Assembly: GCA_052246295.1 (NCBI GenBank)
Contig: JBQQCO010000015.1
Length of the DNA stretch: 64,000 nucleotides
Direction: 5' to 3' (one strand)
DNA from: Piscibacillus sp052246295
GTDB lineage: Bacteria; Bacillota; Bacilli; Bacillales; Alkalibacillaceae
Under the pieces are notes generated by a model, which was not told the DNA's origin, searched no databases, and saw nothing but the letters and a program-made list of their open reading frames with translations. Shown one piece after another: positions 17,616-25,237 of the stretch (positions are counted from its first letter, which is position 1; each line of letters begins with the position of its first letter). The translations under genes and the position numbers were made by a program.

Positions 17616-18548
17616 ATGAGTCAACAACCAAATATCTGGGTTTGTAATGTTGCCGTTGCAACTATCTGGACGAAACCAGATTCACCAAGAGACATTGATC
17701 AAGATGGACTATCTCAACCAGTCCTTTTATATAACTGGTACGATCAATTAACAAAAGAACAAAGGTCAGACTTATGCTATCAAAACCTCGTACAATCTCA
17801 ATTATTATTTGGTGAAGAGGTAATTATTGACCAGATTAATGGACAGTGGGCAAAAATTATCGCTGTTCATCAACCATCAAAAAAAGACGAGCGTGGTTAT
17901 CCAGGCTGGGTACCATTACCTCAATTAAAGTTAGTTAGCCAAGAGGAATGGTATAAACCATCCATTGCGTTAGTAACCTCAAAACAAACGATTTTATATG
18001 ATTCAGATAAGTTACCACTGAAAGAGTTAAGTTATGCTACTTATTTACCTGTAATCGAACAACAAGATAAATGGATAAAAGTAAGAACACCTGAAGAAGA
18101 TGGTTGGTTTAAGGCGAAAGACGTGACAATTTACAATTCAATTAAAGATGTGCCAAAACGTGGTGGAGAATCCATCGTTAAATGCGCTGAACAATTTTTA
18201 GAGCTTCCATACTTCTGGGGGGGCATGAGTGCCTTCGGATACGACTGTTCTGGATTCGCTTACAACATGCACAAAATGAATGGTTACGAAATTCCACGTG
18301 ATGCTTCAGACCAGGCAGTAAGAGGAAAACAAGTACCTTATAAGGATTTAAAAATTGGCGATCTTCTATTTTTTGCGGACCAAGATGGAAAAGGGAGAGT
18401 TAATCATGTTGGAATCTATTATGGTGATGGCCAAATGATTCACTCATCTATATCAAGTCCAGGTATAGAAATACGTACTTTAGAAGGATCAAAATATGAA
18501 AAAACACTATGCGAAGCAAGAAGGTACTATCAGGAGGAGTCCTCATGA
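17616..18548 (+). CDS. ykfC: gamma-D-Glu-diaminopimelate endopeptidase YkfC (NlpC/P60)
   Basis: A 310-residue cysteine peptidase with two SH3b-like regions (about 10-110 and 115-172) and a C-terminal NlpC/P60 domain (about 183-306). The catalytic residues are Cys211 (YDCSGF), His264 (VNHVG) and His276. It cuts between gamma-D-Glu and diaminopimelate or Lys in tri- and tetrapeptides with a free L-Ala N-terminus. There is no signal peptide, so it is a cytoplasmic recycling enzyme and not a wall autolysin. It lies 18 bases after ykfB. Confidence 0.94.
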   Translation: MSQQPNIWVCNVAVATIWTKPDSPRDIDQDGLSQPVLLYNWYDQLTKEQRSDLCYQNLVQSQLLFGEEVIIDQINGQWAKIIAVHQPSKKDERGYPGWVPLPQLKLVSQEEWYKPSIALVTSKQTILYDSDKLPLKELSYATYLPVIEQQDKWIKVRTPEEDGWFKAKDVTIYNSIKDVPKRGGESIVKCAEQFLELPYFWGGMSAFGYDCSGFAYNMHKMNGYEIPRDASDQAVRGKQVPYKDLKIGDLLFFADQDGKGRVNHVGIYYGDGQMIHSSISSPGIEIRTLEGSKYEKTLCEARRYYQEESS

Positions 18549-19552
18549 CGAAAAATATATTACAAGTTGAAAACTTAAAAAAATATTTTAACGTTGGAAG
18601 AAATCAAACATTAAAAGCTGTTGACGATGTAACTTTTTCAGTTAAAGAAGGCGAAACTTTTGGAGTCGTTGGGGAATCTGGTTGCGGTAAATCAACTGCA
18701 GGTAGAACCATCTTAACATTATATAATAAGACAGATGGTGACGTCCTATTTGATGGTGTCAATGTACATGACATTCCAGAAGAAGAACGCTTCAAGTTAT
18801 TTAGACAGATGCAAATGATCTTCCAAGATCCTTATGCGTCTTTAAATCCTAGATCTACTGTTAAGGAAATTATTTCTGAACCAATGGAAGTTCATGGACT
18901 TTATAAAGATAAGCATGTACGCTTAGAGAAAGTTTACGAATTACTTGAAGAAGTTGGATTAAACCGTGACCATGCTAATCGCTATCCTCATGAATTTAGC
19001 GGTGGTCAACGTCAACGTATTGGTATTGCTAGAGCCTTAGCATTAGAGCCGAAATTTATTATTTGTGATGAACCAATATCTGCCTTAGACGTCTCTGTTC
19101 AAGCACAAATTATAAATTTATTAGAACGTCTTCAAGAAGAAAAAGGACTCACTTATTTATTTATTGCCCATGATTTATCAATGGTAAGACATATTTCTGA
19201 CCGAATTGCCGTTATGTATTTGGGACATATTGTTGAATTAACGGATAGCAAAACATTATACGATGAACCGCTTCATCCATATACAAATGCATTGCTATCA
19301 GCCGTACCAATTCCTGACCCAGATATCGAAGAAAGCCGATCACGAATTGTTTTAGAAGGCGATTTACCAAGCCCAATGGACCCACCTTCTGGCTGTGTAT
19401 TTCGGACACGCTGTCCATTAGCACAAGACATATGTGCCCAAAAGAAACCAACTCTAACAGAAGTTGAAGATGGACGTCATGTAGCTTGTCACTTATATGA
19501 CCCTGAGGTTTATGAGATGGAATCAACTAATTTACAACAAATGCATAAATAA
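18545..19552 (+). CDS. ykfD: Oligopeptide/dipeptide ABC transporter ATP-binding protein (YkfD/DppF-like)
   Basis: The second ATPase of the importer, 335 residues. Walker A GESGCGKST, Q-loop MIFQDPYASLNPR, signature FSGGQRQR, Walker B FIICDEP and H-loop AHDLSM are all intact. The C-terminal domain has the CVFRTRCPLAQDIC motif. The ATG at 18545 overlaps the ykfC stop (ATGA) and follows CAGGAGGAG; the upstream in-frame start at 18509 lies inside ykfC. The operon ends here at a perfect-stem terminator. With DppD it probably forms the ATPase heterodimer. Confidence 0.93.
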   Translation: MTKNILQVENLKKYFNVGRNQTLKAVDDVTFSVKEGETFGVVGESGCGKSTAGRTILTLYNKTDGDVLFDGVNVHDIPEEERFKLFRQMQMIFQDPYASLNPRSTVKEIISEPMEVHGLYKDKHVRLEKVYELLEEVGLNRDHANRYPHEFSGGQRQRIGIARALALEPKFIICDEPISALDVSVQAQIINLLERLQEEKGLTYLFIAHDLSMVRHISDRIAVMYLGHIVELTDSKTLYDEPLHPYTNALLSAVPIPDPDIEESRSRIVLEGDLPSPMDPPSGCVFRTRCPLAQDICAQKKPTLTEVEDGRHVACHLYDPEVYEMESTNLQQMHK

Positions 19553-19592
19553 GAAAATCCAGTATGCAATATTGCATACTGGATTTTCTTTA
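19553..19592 (+). terminator. Terminator of the dpp-ykf operon
   Basis: A perfect 18-bp palindromic stem GAAAATCCAGTATGCAAT and its complement, immediately after the ykfD stop, followed by TTTAGG. The stem can also act on the opposite strand, ending the convergent DUF202 transcript. Confidence 0.85.
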
Positions 19593-19625
19593 GGCAAAAA
19601 CATCACGATTTTTTGTCTTTTTAAA

Positions 19626-19982
19626 TTAATAAACTAAAAAGTAAAAGAAAAATAGTAAAACGATAAATACAGTAAATATTGAAACTAACCACACAATACG
19701 GTTGGAAGGTTGAAAGGTTTGCTCATTAATCTGTCTTTTCTTTACGAGGTAACTCATTGTTGCGAACACAATAATAATTAAACCTAATATTACAGAAAAG
19801 ATTCCAATCAATTCAGCAACTTGATCTGATAACACAGTTGTTGTCTGAGTAGAAAAATGAATATTGACGATTAAAAAACCAATACCTATCATTGCCAATG
19901 CAGTTCGAATCCAGGCCAAATAAGTTCTCTCATTTGCTAGATGTTGCTGGATATATTTTGAATCAATTGTTGTCTTAGTCAT
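19626..19982 (-). CDS. DUF202 (YidH-like) small membrane protein
   Basis: A 118-residue protein. The N-terminal signature is LANERTYLAWIRTALAMIGIGF, given here by its core NERTYLAWIRTALA, and three TM segments follow (about 28-46, 62-85, 97-117). This is the DUF202/YidH family of unknown function. The ATG follows GAAGGTGAG. It lies 66 bases after sulP on the same strand and may be cotranscribed. DUF202 and SulP genes are often adjacent, which hints at a role with anion transport (inference). Confidence 0.85.
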   Translation of the reverse strand: MTKTTIDSKYIQQHLANERTYLAWIRTALAMIGIGFLIVNIHFSTQTTTVLSDQVAELIGIFSVILGLIIIVFATMSYLVKKRQINEQTFQPSNRIVWLVSIFTVFIVLLFFFYFLVY

Positions 19983-20048
19983 CTTCTCACCTTCTGTTCA
20001 AAACTAAAACTTTTTAAAAAGAGAAAGAGAAAATAGAGACCTAAGCCT

Positions 20049-21707
20049 CTATTCCCCCTCTTCTAAACATTGTTTAATCGAATGATATTGTACTCTTTTA
20101 CCATACTTTTCTTCCCAACCAGCTTTTCTCGTTAAATCTCTAACTGGTCCTTTCATATTTGCAATGAGTATTCTTACACCATAGTCATCATACTCTTGAA
20201 TAATTCGGTCTAACTCGTCCACTGCAACAGCGTCCATATCATTTACGCTTGAGAAATCTAATATAATACGTTTAGTTTCATCGTTCTTATCAATTAATTT
20301 CCCTAATTGATCCTCTAAAAACGCGATATTCGCAAAATATAATGATGCGTCAACACGAAAGACGATTGTATTTCCAAACGTTTCTGCGTGAGGATAACGT
20401 TCAATGTTTCTATAAATATCCTCATCTTTTAAATAACCTAGTTTAGCAACGTGCGGGTATGCACTTCTCCAAATAAACACTAATAATGAGAAGACAATAC
20501 CAACAACAATACCTGTTTCAATTGAAGTTGATAACGTAGCTATGAATGTTACTAACAATGTCCAACCATCAATTTTCTTAACTTTAAATAGGTGTTTAGC
20601 TTCTTTATAATCAATCAAGCCGTAAACAGCTACCATAATAATCGCTGCTAATACAGATTGAGGTAAATAATAGAACCAATCTGTAAAGAACATTAACGTT
20701 ATAATGATTAAAACCGCTGTAATAACGGCTGCAAAACCAGTACGCGCTCCTGCTTGATAGTTAACAGCTGACCTTGAGAAACCACCTGTTACAGGATAAG
20801 CAGAGAAGAATGAACCGACAATATTGGCTGCACCTAAACCGTTTAATTCTTGGTTAGCGTTGATCTTGTAACCTTCTTTAGCTGCAATAGCCTTGGCAAC
20901 GGCTACTGACTCCATGAAACCTACGAATGTAATGGTTAAGGCCACAGGTAATAGAGCTGTAATTGTATTCCACTCAAACGCAGGAACAGATAATTCTGGA
21001 ATCCCTGACGGAACTTCACCAACAATACCAACACCTTTATCTTGTAACTCAAATAGATAAACCACTAAACTACTGGCAACCACGACAACAAGTGGTCCTG
21101 GAATCTTTGGTACATATTTCTTGAAAACAACTAACGTAATAATACTTGCTATCCCGATGGTTAATGAATAGTAATTGATATCAGGAATACTCAAAAAGGC
21201 ATTATATAAAATTTCAAATACATTACCTTTCTCAATATCCGTTCCTAACAAGTTTTTTAGTTGTGACAAACCAATTATAATAGCCGCAGCAGATGTAAAA
21301 CCACTAATGACGGCATGCGATAAGAAATTAACTAAAAAGCCTAACTTAAAAAGTCCTAAAGCTAACTGCAGCACCCCTACCATTAACGCTAATAAGAGAG
21401 CGTAGGAAACGAATTGATCTGATCCGGGTTCTGCTAGCTGTGATACACCTGAATAAACTAATAGGGATACCATCGCAACAGGACCAACAGCGAGCTGTCT
21501 TGATGATCCTAAAAAAGCATATATGATTAACGGTATGGTTGATGCATAAAGACCAATTACTGGCGGAAGCCCCGCTAACATTGCATAAGCCATACCTTGT
21601 GGAATTAACATTATTGCGACGATAATACCAGCAATCATATCTCCCTTAAAATCCATACGATTGTAATTTTTCAACCAATCTACCGCTGGAAAATAATCTT
21701 TTAGCAT
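20049..21707 (-). CDS. SulP family inorganic anion transporter with STAS domain
   Basis: A 552-residue SLC26/SulP permease. The N-terminus has the family motif GIIVAIMLIPQGMAYAMLAG followed by PPVIGLYAS and the SRQLAVGP segment. The membrane domain spans roughly residues 20-410. The C-terminal STAS domain (about 430-552) contains FRVDASLYFANIAFLE and LDFSSVNDMDAVAVDEL. Possible substrates are sulfate, sulfite/thiosulfate or bicarbonate. It lies directly after the persulfide dioxygenase gene, separated by a terminator, and may replace the TauE/YrkJ-type exporter usual in such clusters. Substrate is inference. Confidence 0.88.
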   Translation of the reverse strand: MLKDYFPAVDWLKNYNRMDFKGDMIAGIIVAIMLIPQGMAYAMLAGLPPVIGLYASTIPLIIYAFLGSSRQLAVGPVAMVSLLVYSGVSQLAEPGSDQFVSYALLLALMVGVLQLALGLFKLGFLVNFLSHAVISGFTSAAAIIIGLSQLKNLLGTDIEKGNVFEILYNAFLSIPDINYYSLTIGIASIITLVVFKKYVPKIPGPLVVVVASSLVVYLFELQDKGVGIVGEVPSGIPELSVPAFEWNTITALLPVALTITFVGFMESVAVAKAIAAKEGYKINANQELNGLGAANIVGSFFSAYPVTGGFSRSAVNYQAGARTGFAAVITAVLIIITLMFFTDWFYYLPQSVLAAIIMVAVYGLIDYKEAKHLFKVKKIDGWTLLVTFIATLSTSIETGIVVGIVFSLLVFIWRSAYPHVAKLGYLKDEDIYRNIERYPHAETFGNTIVFRVDASLYFANIAFLEDQLGKLIDKNDETKRIILDFSSVNDMDAVAVDELDRIIQEYDDYGVRILIANMKGPVRDLTRKAGWEEKYGKRVQYHSIKQCLEEGE

Positions 21708-21738
21708 ACTTATTCACCTCTCATGCTGATAATCATCT

Positions 21739-21770
21739 AAAAGAAGGAGCAACTCTTGCTCCTTCTTTTT
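21739..21770 (-). terminator. Terminator after the rhodanese-MBL gene
   Basis: A 14-bp stem AAAAGAAGGAGCAA / TTGCTCCTTCTTTT with a 3-base loop. The arm itself supplies the U-run on either strand. It separates the persulfide dioxygenase gene from sulP. Confidence 0.85.
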
Positions 21771-21792
21771 AGAATGACCTAATTTTATAATT

Positions 21793-22923
21793 TTACTTAA
21801 CCGCACAACGGTTAGGGCCAATTTCCATTTCGCGTTTCTTCTCTGTTTCTGGTGAAATTTTACCCATGTTTGTTTCGCGGATTTCTTGGTATGCATTTGG
21901 TTGTGGTGGTAAGTTCTCTGTAACCATACGACGGAATTCTTGCTCATCATCTACATTTAATCCGTGGTTTTCTTTGTATAGTTCACCTAATTTTTCACCA
22001 ACTGAACCGTCTTCGTTTAATTCATTATTTGTCATATAGTGTGCAGGTAACACAACTAATTCATCCGATAATTCTTTATAACGTTTATATAACGTTTCAC
22101 GTAAGTCACCAACCCAATCATCAGCTAGACCTGCTAAGTCAGGGCGTCCAATTGAATCAACGAATAAGATATCGCCAGACATTAGATATTGATCGTCTAC
22201 GATGAATGACGTAGAACCAATTGTGTGTCCTGGTGAATATAGTGCTTGAACACTAATTTTTGAAGAACCGATTTTAACATCTTCTCCATCTTCTAATGGC
22301 TTGTATTCAAACTGTACTTCAGTTGCATCTTTTGGTGGTAACCAATAAGTTGCACCCGTTTTTTCTGCAATTTCACGTCCACCTGAGATGTGGTCAGCGT
22401 GTAAGTGCGTATCAAATGCATGTGTGATTTTAGCACTTTTTTCTTCTGCAAAGTTAATGAATACATCTGCCATACGTACAGCATCAATCGTTGCCGCTTC
22501 ACCGTCTGAGATGACCATGTAAGATAGGCAACCTTTACCTAAACGTACAAACTGGAATAGTTCACCGCCGTCTTTTAAGTCAGCGATCTTAACTGGCTCT
22601 AAGTGTTCACTCCATGCTTTCATACCGCCTTCTACTGAGTACACATTGTCAAAACCAGCTTCTACTAATTGTTCGGCAACAAATTCTGATGATCCACCTT
22701 TAGCACAAACAACTGCTACATCACGATCTTTTGGTACCTTATCTTGAATTGGTTCAATTCCTTCAATTAAATCAAAGTAAGGAACGTTTAAATAATCAAA
22801 GTTATCTCCTTCAATTTTCCAATCTTCATAAGCATCCTCGTTACGAACATCCAATACGAATAAATCTTCTTTGTTTACAACACGTTTTGCAATTTCTTGA
22901 ACATTCATTGTTTTAACTGACAT
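21793..22923 (-). CDS. Rhodanese-persulfide dioxygenase fusion (MBL fold, YrkH/CstB-like)
   Basis: A 376-residue fusion. Residues 1-110 are a rhodanese domain with active-site Cys73 in VVCAKGGSS. Residues ~120-360 are an ETHE1-like metallo-beta-lactamase fold with the iron ligand set: His173-x-His175-x-Asp177-His178, His233 (SPGHT), Asp251 (SGDIL) and His295 (LPAHY). It likely oxidises glutathione- or bacillithiol-persulfide to sulfite, with the rhodanese moving sulfane sulfur. Domain order is rhodanese first, unlike staphylococcal CstB, where the MBL comes first. A CstR-type operator overlaps its ribosome-binding region. It has its own terminator. Confidence 0.9.
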   Translation of the reverse strand: MSVKTMNVQEIAKRVVNKEDLFVLDVRNEDAYEDWKIEGDNFDYLNVPYFDLIEGIEPIQDKVPKDRDVAVVCAKGGSSEFVAEQLVEAGFDNVYSVEGGMKAWSEHLEPVKIADLKDGGELFQFVRLGKGCLSYMVISDGEAATIDAVRMADVFINFAEEKSAKITHAFDTHLHADHISGGREIAEKTGATYWLPPKDATEVQFEYKPLEDGEDVKIGSSKISVQALYSPGHTIGSTSFIVDDQYLMSGDILFVDSIGRPDLAGLADDWVGDLRETLYKRYKELSDELVVLPAHYMTNNELNEDGSVGEKLGELYKENHGLNVDDEQEFRRMVTENLPPQPNAYQEIRETNMGKISPETEKKREMEIGPNRCAVK

Positions 22924-22929
22924 CTTTTT

Positions 22930-22945
22930 ATACCCCCTGCGGTAT
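22930..22945. promoter_or_regulatory. CstR-type operator 4 (before rhodanese-MBL gene)
   Basis: ATACC-CCCTGC-GGTAT, the fourth copy of a 16-bp palindrome in this cluster. It ends seven bases upstream of the start codon and includes the GGGGGT Shine-Dalgarno sequence, so repressor binding would sit on the start region. Confidence 0.7.
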
Positions 22946-22956
22946 TATTTTTGTGG

Positions 22957-22988
22957 TAATAAAAGAACTTGGAAGTGGACCAAGTCCT
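22957..22988 (-). terminator. Terminator after the TusA-rhodanese gene
   Basis: On the minus strand GGACTTGG-TCCACTT-CCAAGTTC is followed by TTTTATT. It separates the upstream sulfur genes from the rhodanese-MBL gene, which then has its own operator. Confidence 0.65.
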
Positions 22989-23018
22989 CACTTAATAATA
23001 AACAATCTTACTAAAGCT

Positions 23019-23588
23019 TTACTTACTTTCAACGTCTCCATCCCATTCACTCATACCAGGAACAACGTTGTAAACTTTATTAAATCCTTTTTCTCTTAAT
23101 AATTGAGCTGCCATATCACTACGGTTTCCAGTACGACATACAACATAAATTTCCTCGTCTTGATTTAGTTCGGTAGCACGGTCTTCTAATTCACCAAATG
23201 GAATTGAGATAGCATTTGGAATATGACCAAACGCATACTCTGCAGATTCACGTACATCTAAAACTGTAACGTTACCTGAATCTAGTTTTTGCTTTAAGTC
23301 ATCATTGTTAACTTTTTGATCATAAGAAGTTTCTTCTCCAGACTCACCTTCAGAAGCTTTGCGTACATAGTGTTTTAATACGTCACCTTCTTCAACTGTA
23401 CCTAAATACTGATGACCACTACGCTCTGCCCAAGCTTTTAAGTCTGCTTTCGAACCTTGGTCTGTCGCTTCGATTAATAAAACTTTCCCAGGCTCTACAT
23501 TTTCAATTTCCTTACGTGTTTTTACGATTGGCATTGGGCATGCAAGACCTTTCGCATCTAACACATGATCGGCATTAATATTAGTCAT
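23019..23588 (-). CDS. TusA-rhodanese fusion sulfurtransferase (YrkF-like)
   Basis: A 189-residue two-domain sulfur carrier. Residues 1-77 are a TusA domain with the CPMPIVK motif (reactive Cys17). Residues ~92-188 are a rhodanese domain with Cys151 in VVCRTGNRSD. The pair can relay persulfide sulfur between partners. The ATG at 23588 is seven bases after GGAGGG; the in-frame TTG at 23594 is too close. Same domain order as B. subtilis YrkF. It is the last gene before an internal terminator. Confidence 0.9.
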   Translation of the reverse strand: MTNINADHVLDAKGLACPMPIVKTRKEIENVEPGKVLLIEATDQGSKADLKAWAERSGHQYLGTVEEGDVLKHYVRKASEGESGEETSYDQKVNNDDLKQKLDSGNVTVLDVRESAEYAFGHIPNAISIPFGELEDRATELNQDEEIYVVCRTGNRSDMAAQLLREKGFNKVYNVVPGMSEWDGDVESK

Positions 23589-23606
23589 AGACAATCCCTC
23601 CAGTAA

Positions 23607-23906
23607 TTATTTTTCAACTGGTCCTTCCCAGCCTAGCATTCCGTCTTCCATGTTGGTAACGTCATAGCCCTTACTTTGTAGAAACTGTGTCGCTTGGCCA
23701 CTACGTCCACCAGAACGGCATACCATAATATATTCTTTATTCTTATCTAATTCATTTTCACGAAATTCGATTAATCCAAGTGGAATGTTCACGGCACCAG
23801 GTATCTTACCTTCTTGTACCTCTTCAACTTCACGAACATCGATTAAGTTTAAATCTTCACCTTTAGCTAGCTTTTCTTGTACTGTTTTAGAGTCAATAGT
23901 CTTCAT
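23607..23906 (-). CDS. Single-domain rhodanese sulfurtransferase
   Basis: A 99-residue rhodanese with LIDVREVEEVQEGKIPGA near the start and active-site Cys63 in MVCRSGGRSG. It probably transfers sulfane sulfur to or from thiols or TusA proteins. The ATG follows GAGGAGG. It is separated by 18 bases from the gene on each side, so it is cotranscribed with them. Confidence 0.9.
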   Translation of the reverse strand: MKTIDSKTVQEKLAKGEDLNLIDVREVEEVQEGKIPGAVNIPLGLIEFRENELDKNKEYIMVCRSGGRSGQATQFLQSKGYDVTNMEDGMLGWEGPVEK

Positions 23907-23924
23907 TATGAATTACCTCCTCTA

Positions 23925-24404
23925 TTAGATAAATAGGTTGATGGCGCCATCTTCACCTTCAGCAATATAAGCTGCTACACCACCATACTCAATATCATCT
24001 AGAAGTTCTTCCTTCTTAAGTCCTAGTAAATCCATTGTCATTGTACAAGCAAGAATTGTAATATCTTGCTCTTTTGCCATATCGATTAAATCTGGTAATG
24101 GCATCGCATTGTGTTTTTTCATAACACCTTTAATCATTTTTGGACCCATACCTAAGAACTGCATTTTAGATAGTGGCATGTTGTCAGCCCCACGAGGCAT
24201 CATTTTACCAAACATTTTTTCCATAAATGATTTGCTTGGTTGTAATTTTTCATCTTTACGTAATGCGTTTAACCCCCAGAAAGTGTGGAAAATCGTTACG
24301 TCATGATCATAAGCGGCAGCACCGTTTGCAATAATATAGGCTGCCATAGCTTTATCGTACTCACCGCTGAATAAGATGATATTTGTCTTTTTGTTTTCAG
24401 CCAT
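23925..24404 (-). CDS. DsrE/DsrF/DrsH-like family protein (YrkE-like)
   Basis: A 159-residue DsrE-fold protein. The N-terminus NIILFSGEYDKAMAAYIIANGA and the TFWGLNALRK segment are typical of the DsrE2/YrkE subgroup. The conserved cysteine is Cys120 in ILACTMTMDLLGL, a likely persulfide carrier. It resembles B. subtilis YrkE. The ATG follows GGGAGGAG. A CstR-type operator lies 66 bases upstream of its start, so it may begin a transcript of its own. Confidence 0.88.
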   Translation of the reverse strand: MAENKKTNIILFSGEYDKAMAAYIIANGAAAYDHDVTIFHTFWGLNALRKDEKLQPSKSFMEKMFGKMMPRGADNMPLSKMQFLGMGPKMIKGVMKKHNAMPLPDLIDMAKEQDITILACTMTMDLLGLKKEELLDDIEYGGVAAYIAEGEDGAINLFI

Positions 24405-24469
24405 GTTAAATCTCCTCCCGATTGTTTTTTGAGGGAGGTAGCCTTTTAATGACTACCTCACAATTACTT

Positions 24470-24485
24470 ATACCCGTATAGGTAT
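24470..24485. promoter_or_regulatory. CstR-type operator 1 (before the dsrE-like gene)
   Basis: ATACC-CGTATA-GGTAT, a 16-bp palindrome in the 98-bp spacer between tusA and the dsrE-like gene. Confidence 0.75.
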
Positions 24486-24502
24486 ATAATAAACTAAAAA
24501 AA

Positions 24503-24730
24503 TTAACCCTTTTTAATATAGAACGTAAATACTCCGTTATCTTCATTCATGTCAACTAGCTCATGACCTGAAGACTTGCACCATGCTGTTAAGTCACTCT
24601 TAGCACCTGCGTCTGTAGCAACTACTTCTAAGATCTGACCGCTTTCGATGTCACCGATTGCTTTTTTAGTTTTTACAATTGGCATTGGGCATGCTAGACC
24701 TTTTGCATCTAAAGTTTTGTTAATATCCAT
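24503..24730 (-). CDS. TusA family sulfur carrier protein (YrkI-like)
   Basis: A 75-residue TusA protein with the CPMPIVK motif around Cys14 and the usual two-layer alpha/beta length. It likely shuttles persulfide between rhodaneses, DsrE and the MBL enzyme. It is about 50% similar by eye to the TusA half of the nearby fusion, including DAKGLACPMPIVKT, so the two probably share a common origin. The ATG follows TTAGGAGGAA. Its upstream region holds a CstR-type operator. Confidence 0.92.
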   Translation of the reverse strand: MDINKTLDAKGLACPMPIVKTKKAIGDIESGQILEVVATDAGAKSDLTAWCKSSGHELVDMNEDNGVFTFYIKKG

Positions 24731-24767
24731 GAAAAATTCCTCCTAAGAAATATTTTAGTATTTTTAA

Positions 24768-24783
24768 TACCCTATGGGGTATA
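24768..24783. promoter_or_regulatory. CstR-type operator 2 (before tusA)
   Basis: ATACC-CTATGG-GGTAT, a 16-bp palindrome 37 bases upstream of the tusA start codon, between cstR and tusA. Confidence 0.78.
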
Positions 24784-24830
24784 TTAACTTATAAAAATTA
24801 ATCCGTCAACAGTTTAAAATTATTTTTTTG

Positions 24831-25091
24831 TTAACGGCTTTTAACAAGCAGGTTAACCGCTTCTTTAACTTTATCTTCTGTTTCCTCACCATTTTCATTC
24901 GCTTCTTGAACACATTCGATGAGGTTATTACTTACAACAACTCCAATTGTACGATCAATCGCTGTACGGCTTGCAGATAATTGGGTAATCACATCTTTAC
25001 AATCTGCTCCTTCTTCCATCATACGAAGAACACCGCGTAATTGACCTTCCAATCGTTTTACTCTATTTTTTACTTTTGCATCGTATTCCAT
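24831..25091 (-). CDS. cstR: CsoR-family persulfide-sensing repressor, CstR type
   Basis: An 86-residue all-helical repressor of the CsoR/FrmR family. From the ATG at 25091 the two cysteines are Cys31 and Cys60, the numbering of S. aureus CstR. The copper-ligand histidine that CsoR carries four residues before the second Cys is Asn here (NLIEC). This excludes a copper sensor and supports persulfide sensing through a Cys-Cys sulfur bridge. An adjacent ATG at 25094 also fits the AGAGGAGG site. The gene is preceded by operator 3, so autoregulation is likely. It heads the sulfur cluster it should control. Confidence 0.9.
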   Translation of the reverse strand: MEYDAKVKNRVKRLEGQLRGVLRMMEEGADCKDVITQLSASRTAIDRTIGVVVSNNLIECVQEANENGEETEDKVKEAVNLLVKSR

Positions 25092-25167
25092 CATGATTAC
25101 CTCCTCTCGCTTATTATGATACAACGCAAAATTAATATTGTCATTTCTGACGTTACATATACATCAT

Positions 25168-25183
25168 ATACCCCTATAGGTAT
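25168..25183. promoter_or_regulatory. CstR-type operator 3 (before cstR)
   Basis: ATACC-CCTATA-GGTAT, a 16-bp palindrome 76 bases upstream of the cstR start codon, in the spacer next to the spore coat gene. Confidence 0.8.
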
Positions 25184-25195
25184 TTTGTCAAACAT

Positions 25196-25228
25196 AAAAA
25201 AACTGGCGCCTTAATAAGGCACCAGTCT
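25196..25228 (-). terminator. Terminator after the CotY/CotZ-like gene
   Basis: Stem ACTGGTGCCTT / AAGGCGCCAGT on the minus strand with an ATTA loop and a T-run. It insulates cstR from the spore coat gene. Confidence 0.8.
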
Positions 25229-25237
25229 CTCAGATAA

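Noticed and set aside
24831..25091. Copper sensor CsoR
   Set aside because: The histidine ligand four residues before the second Cys is Asn, and no copper ATPase or chaperone is adjacent.
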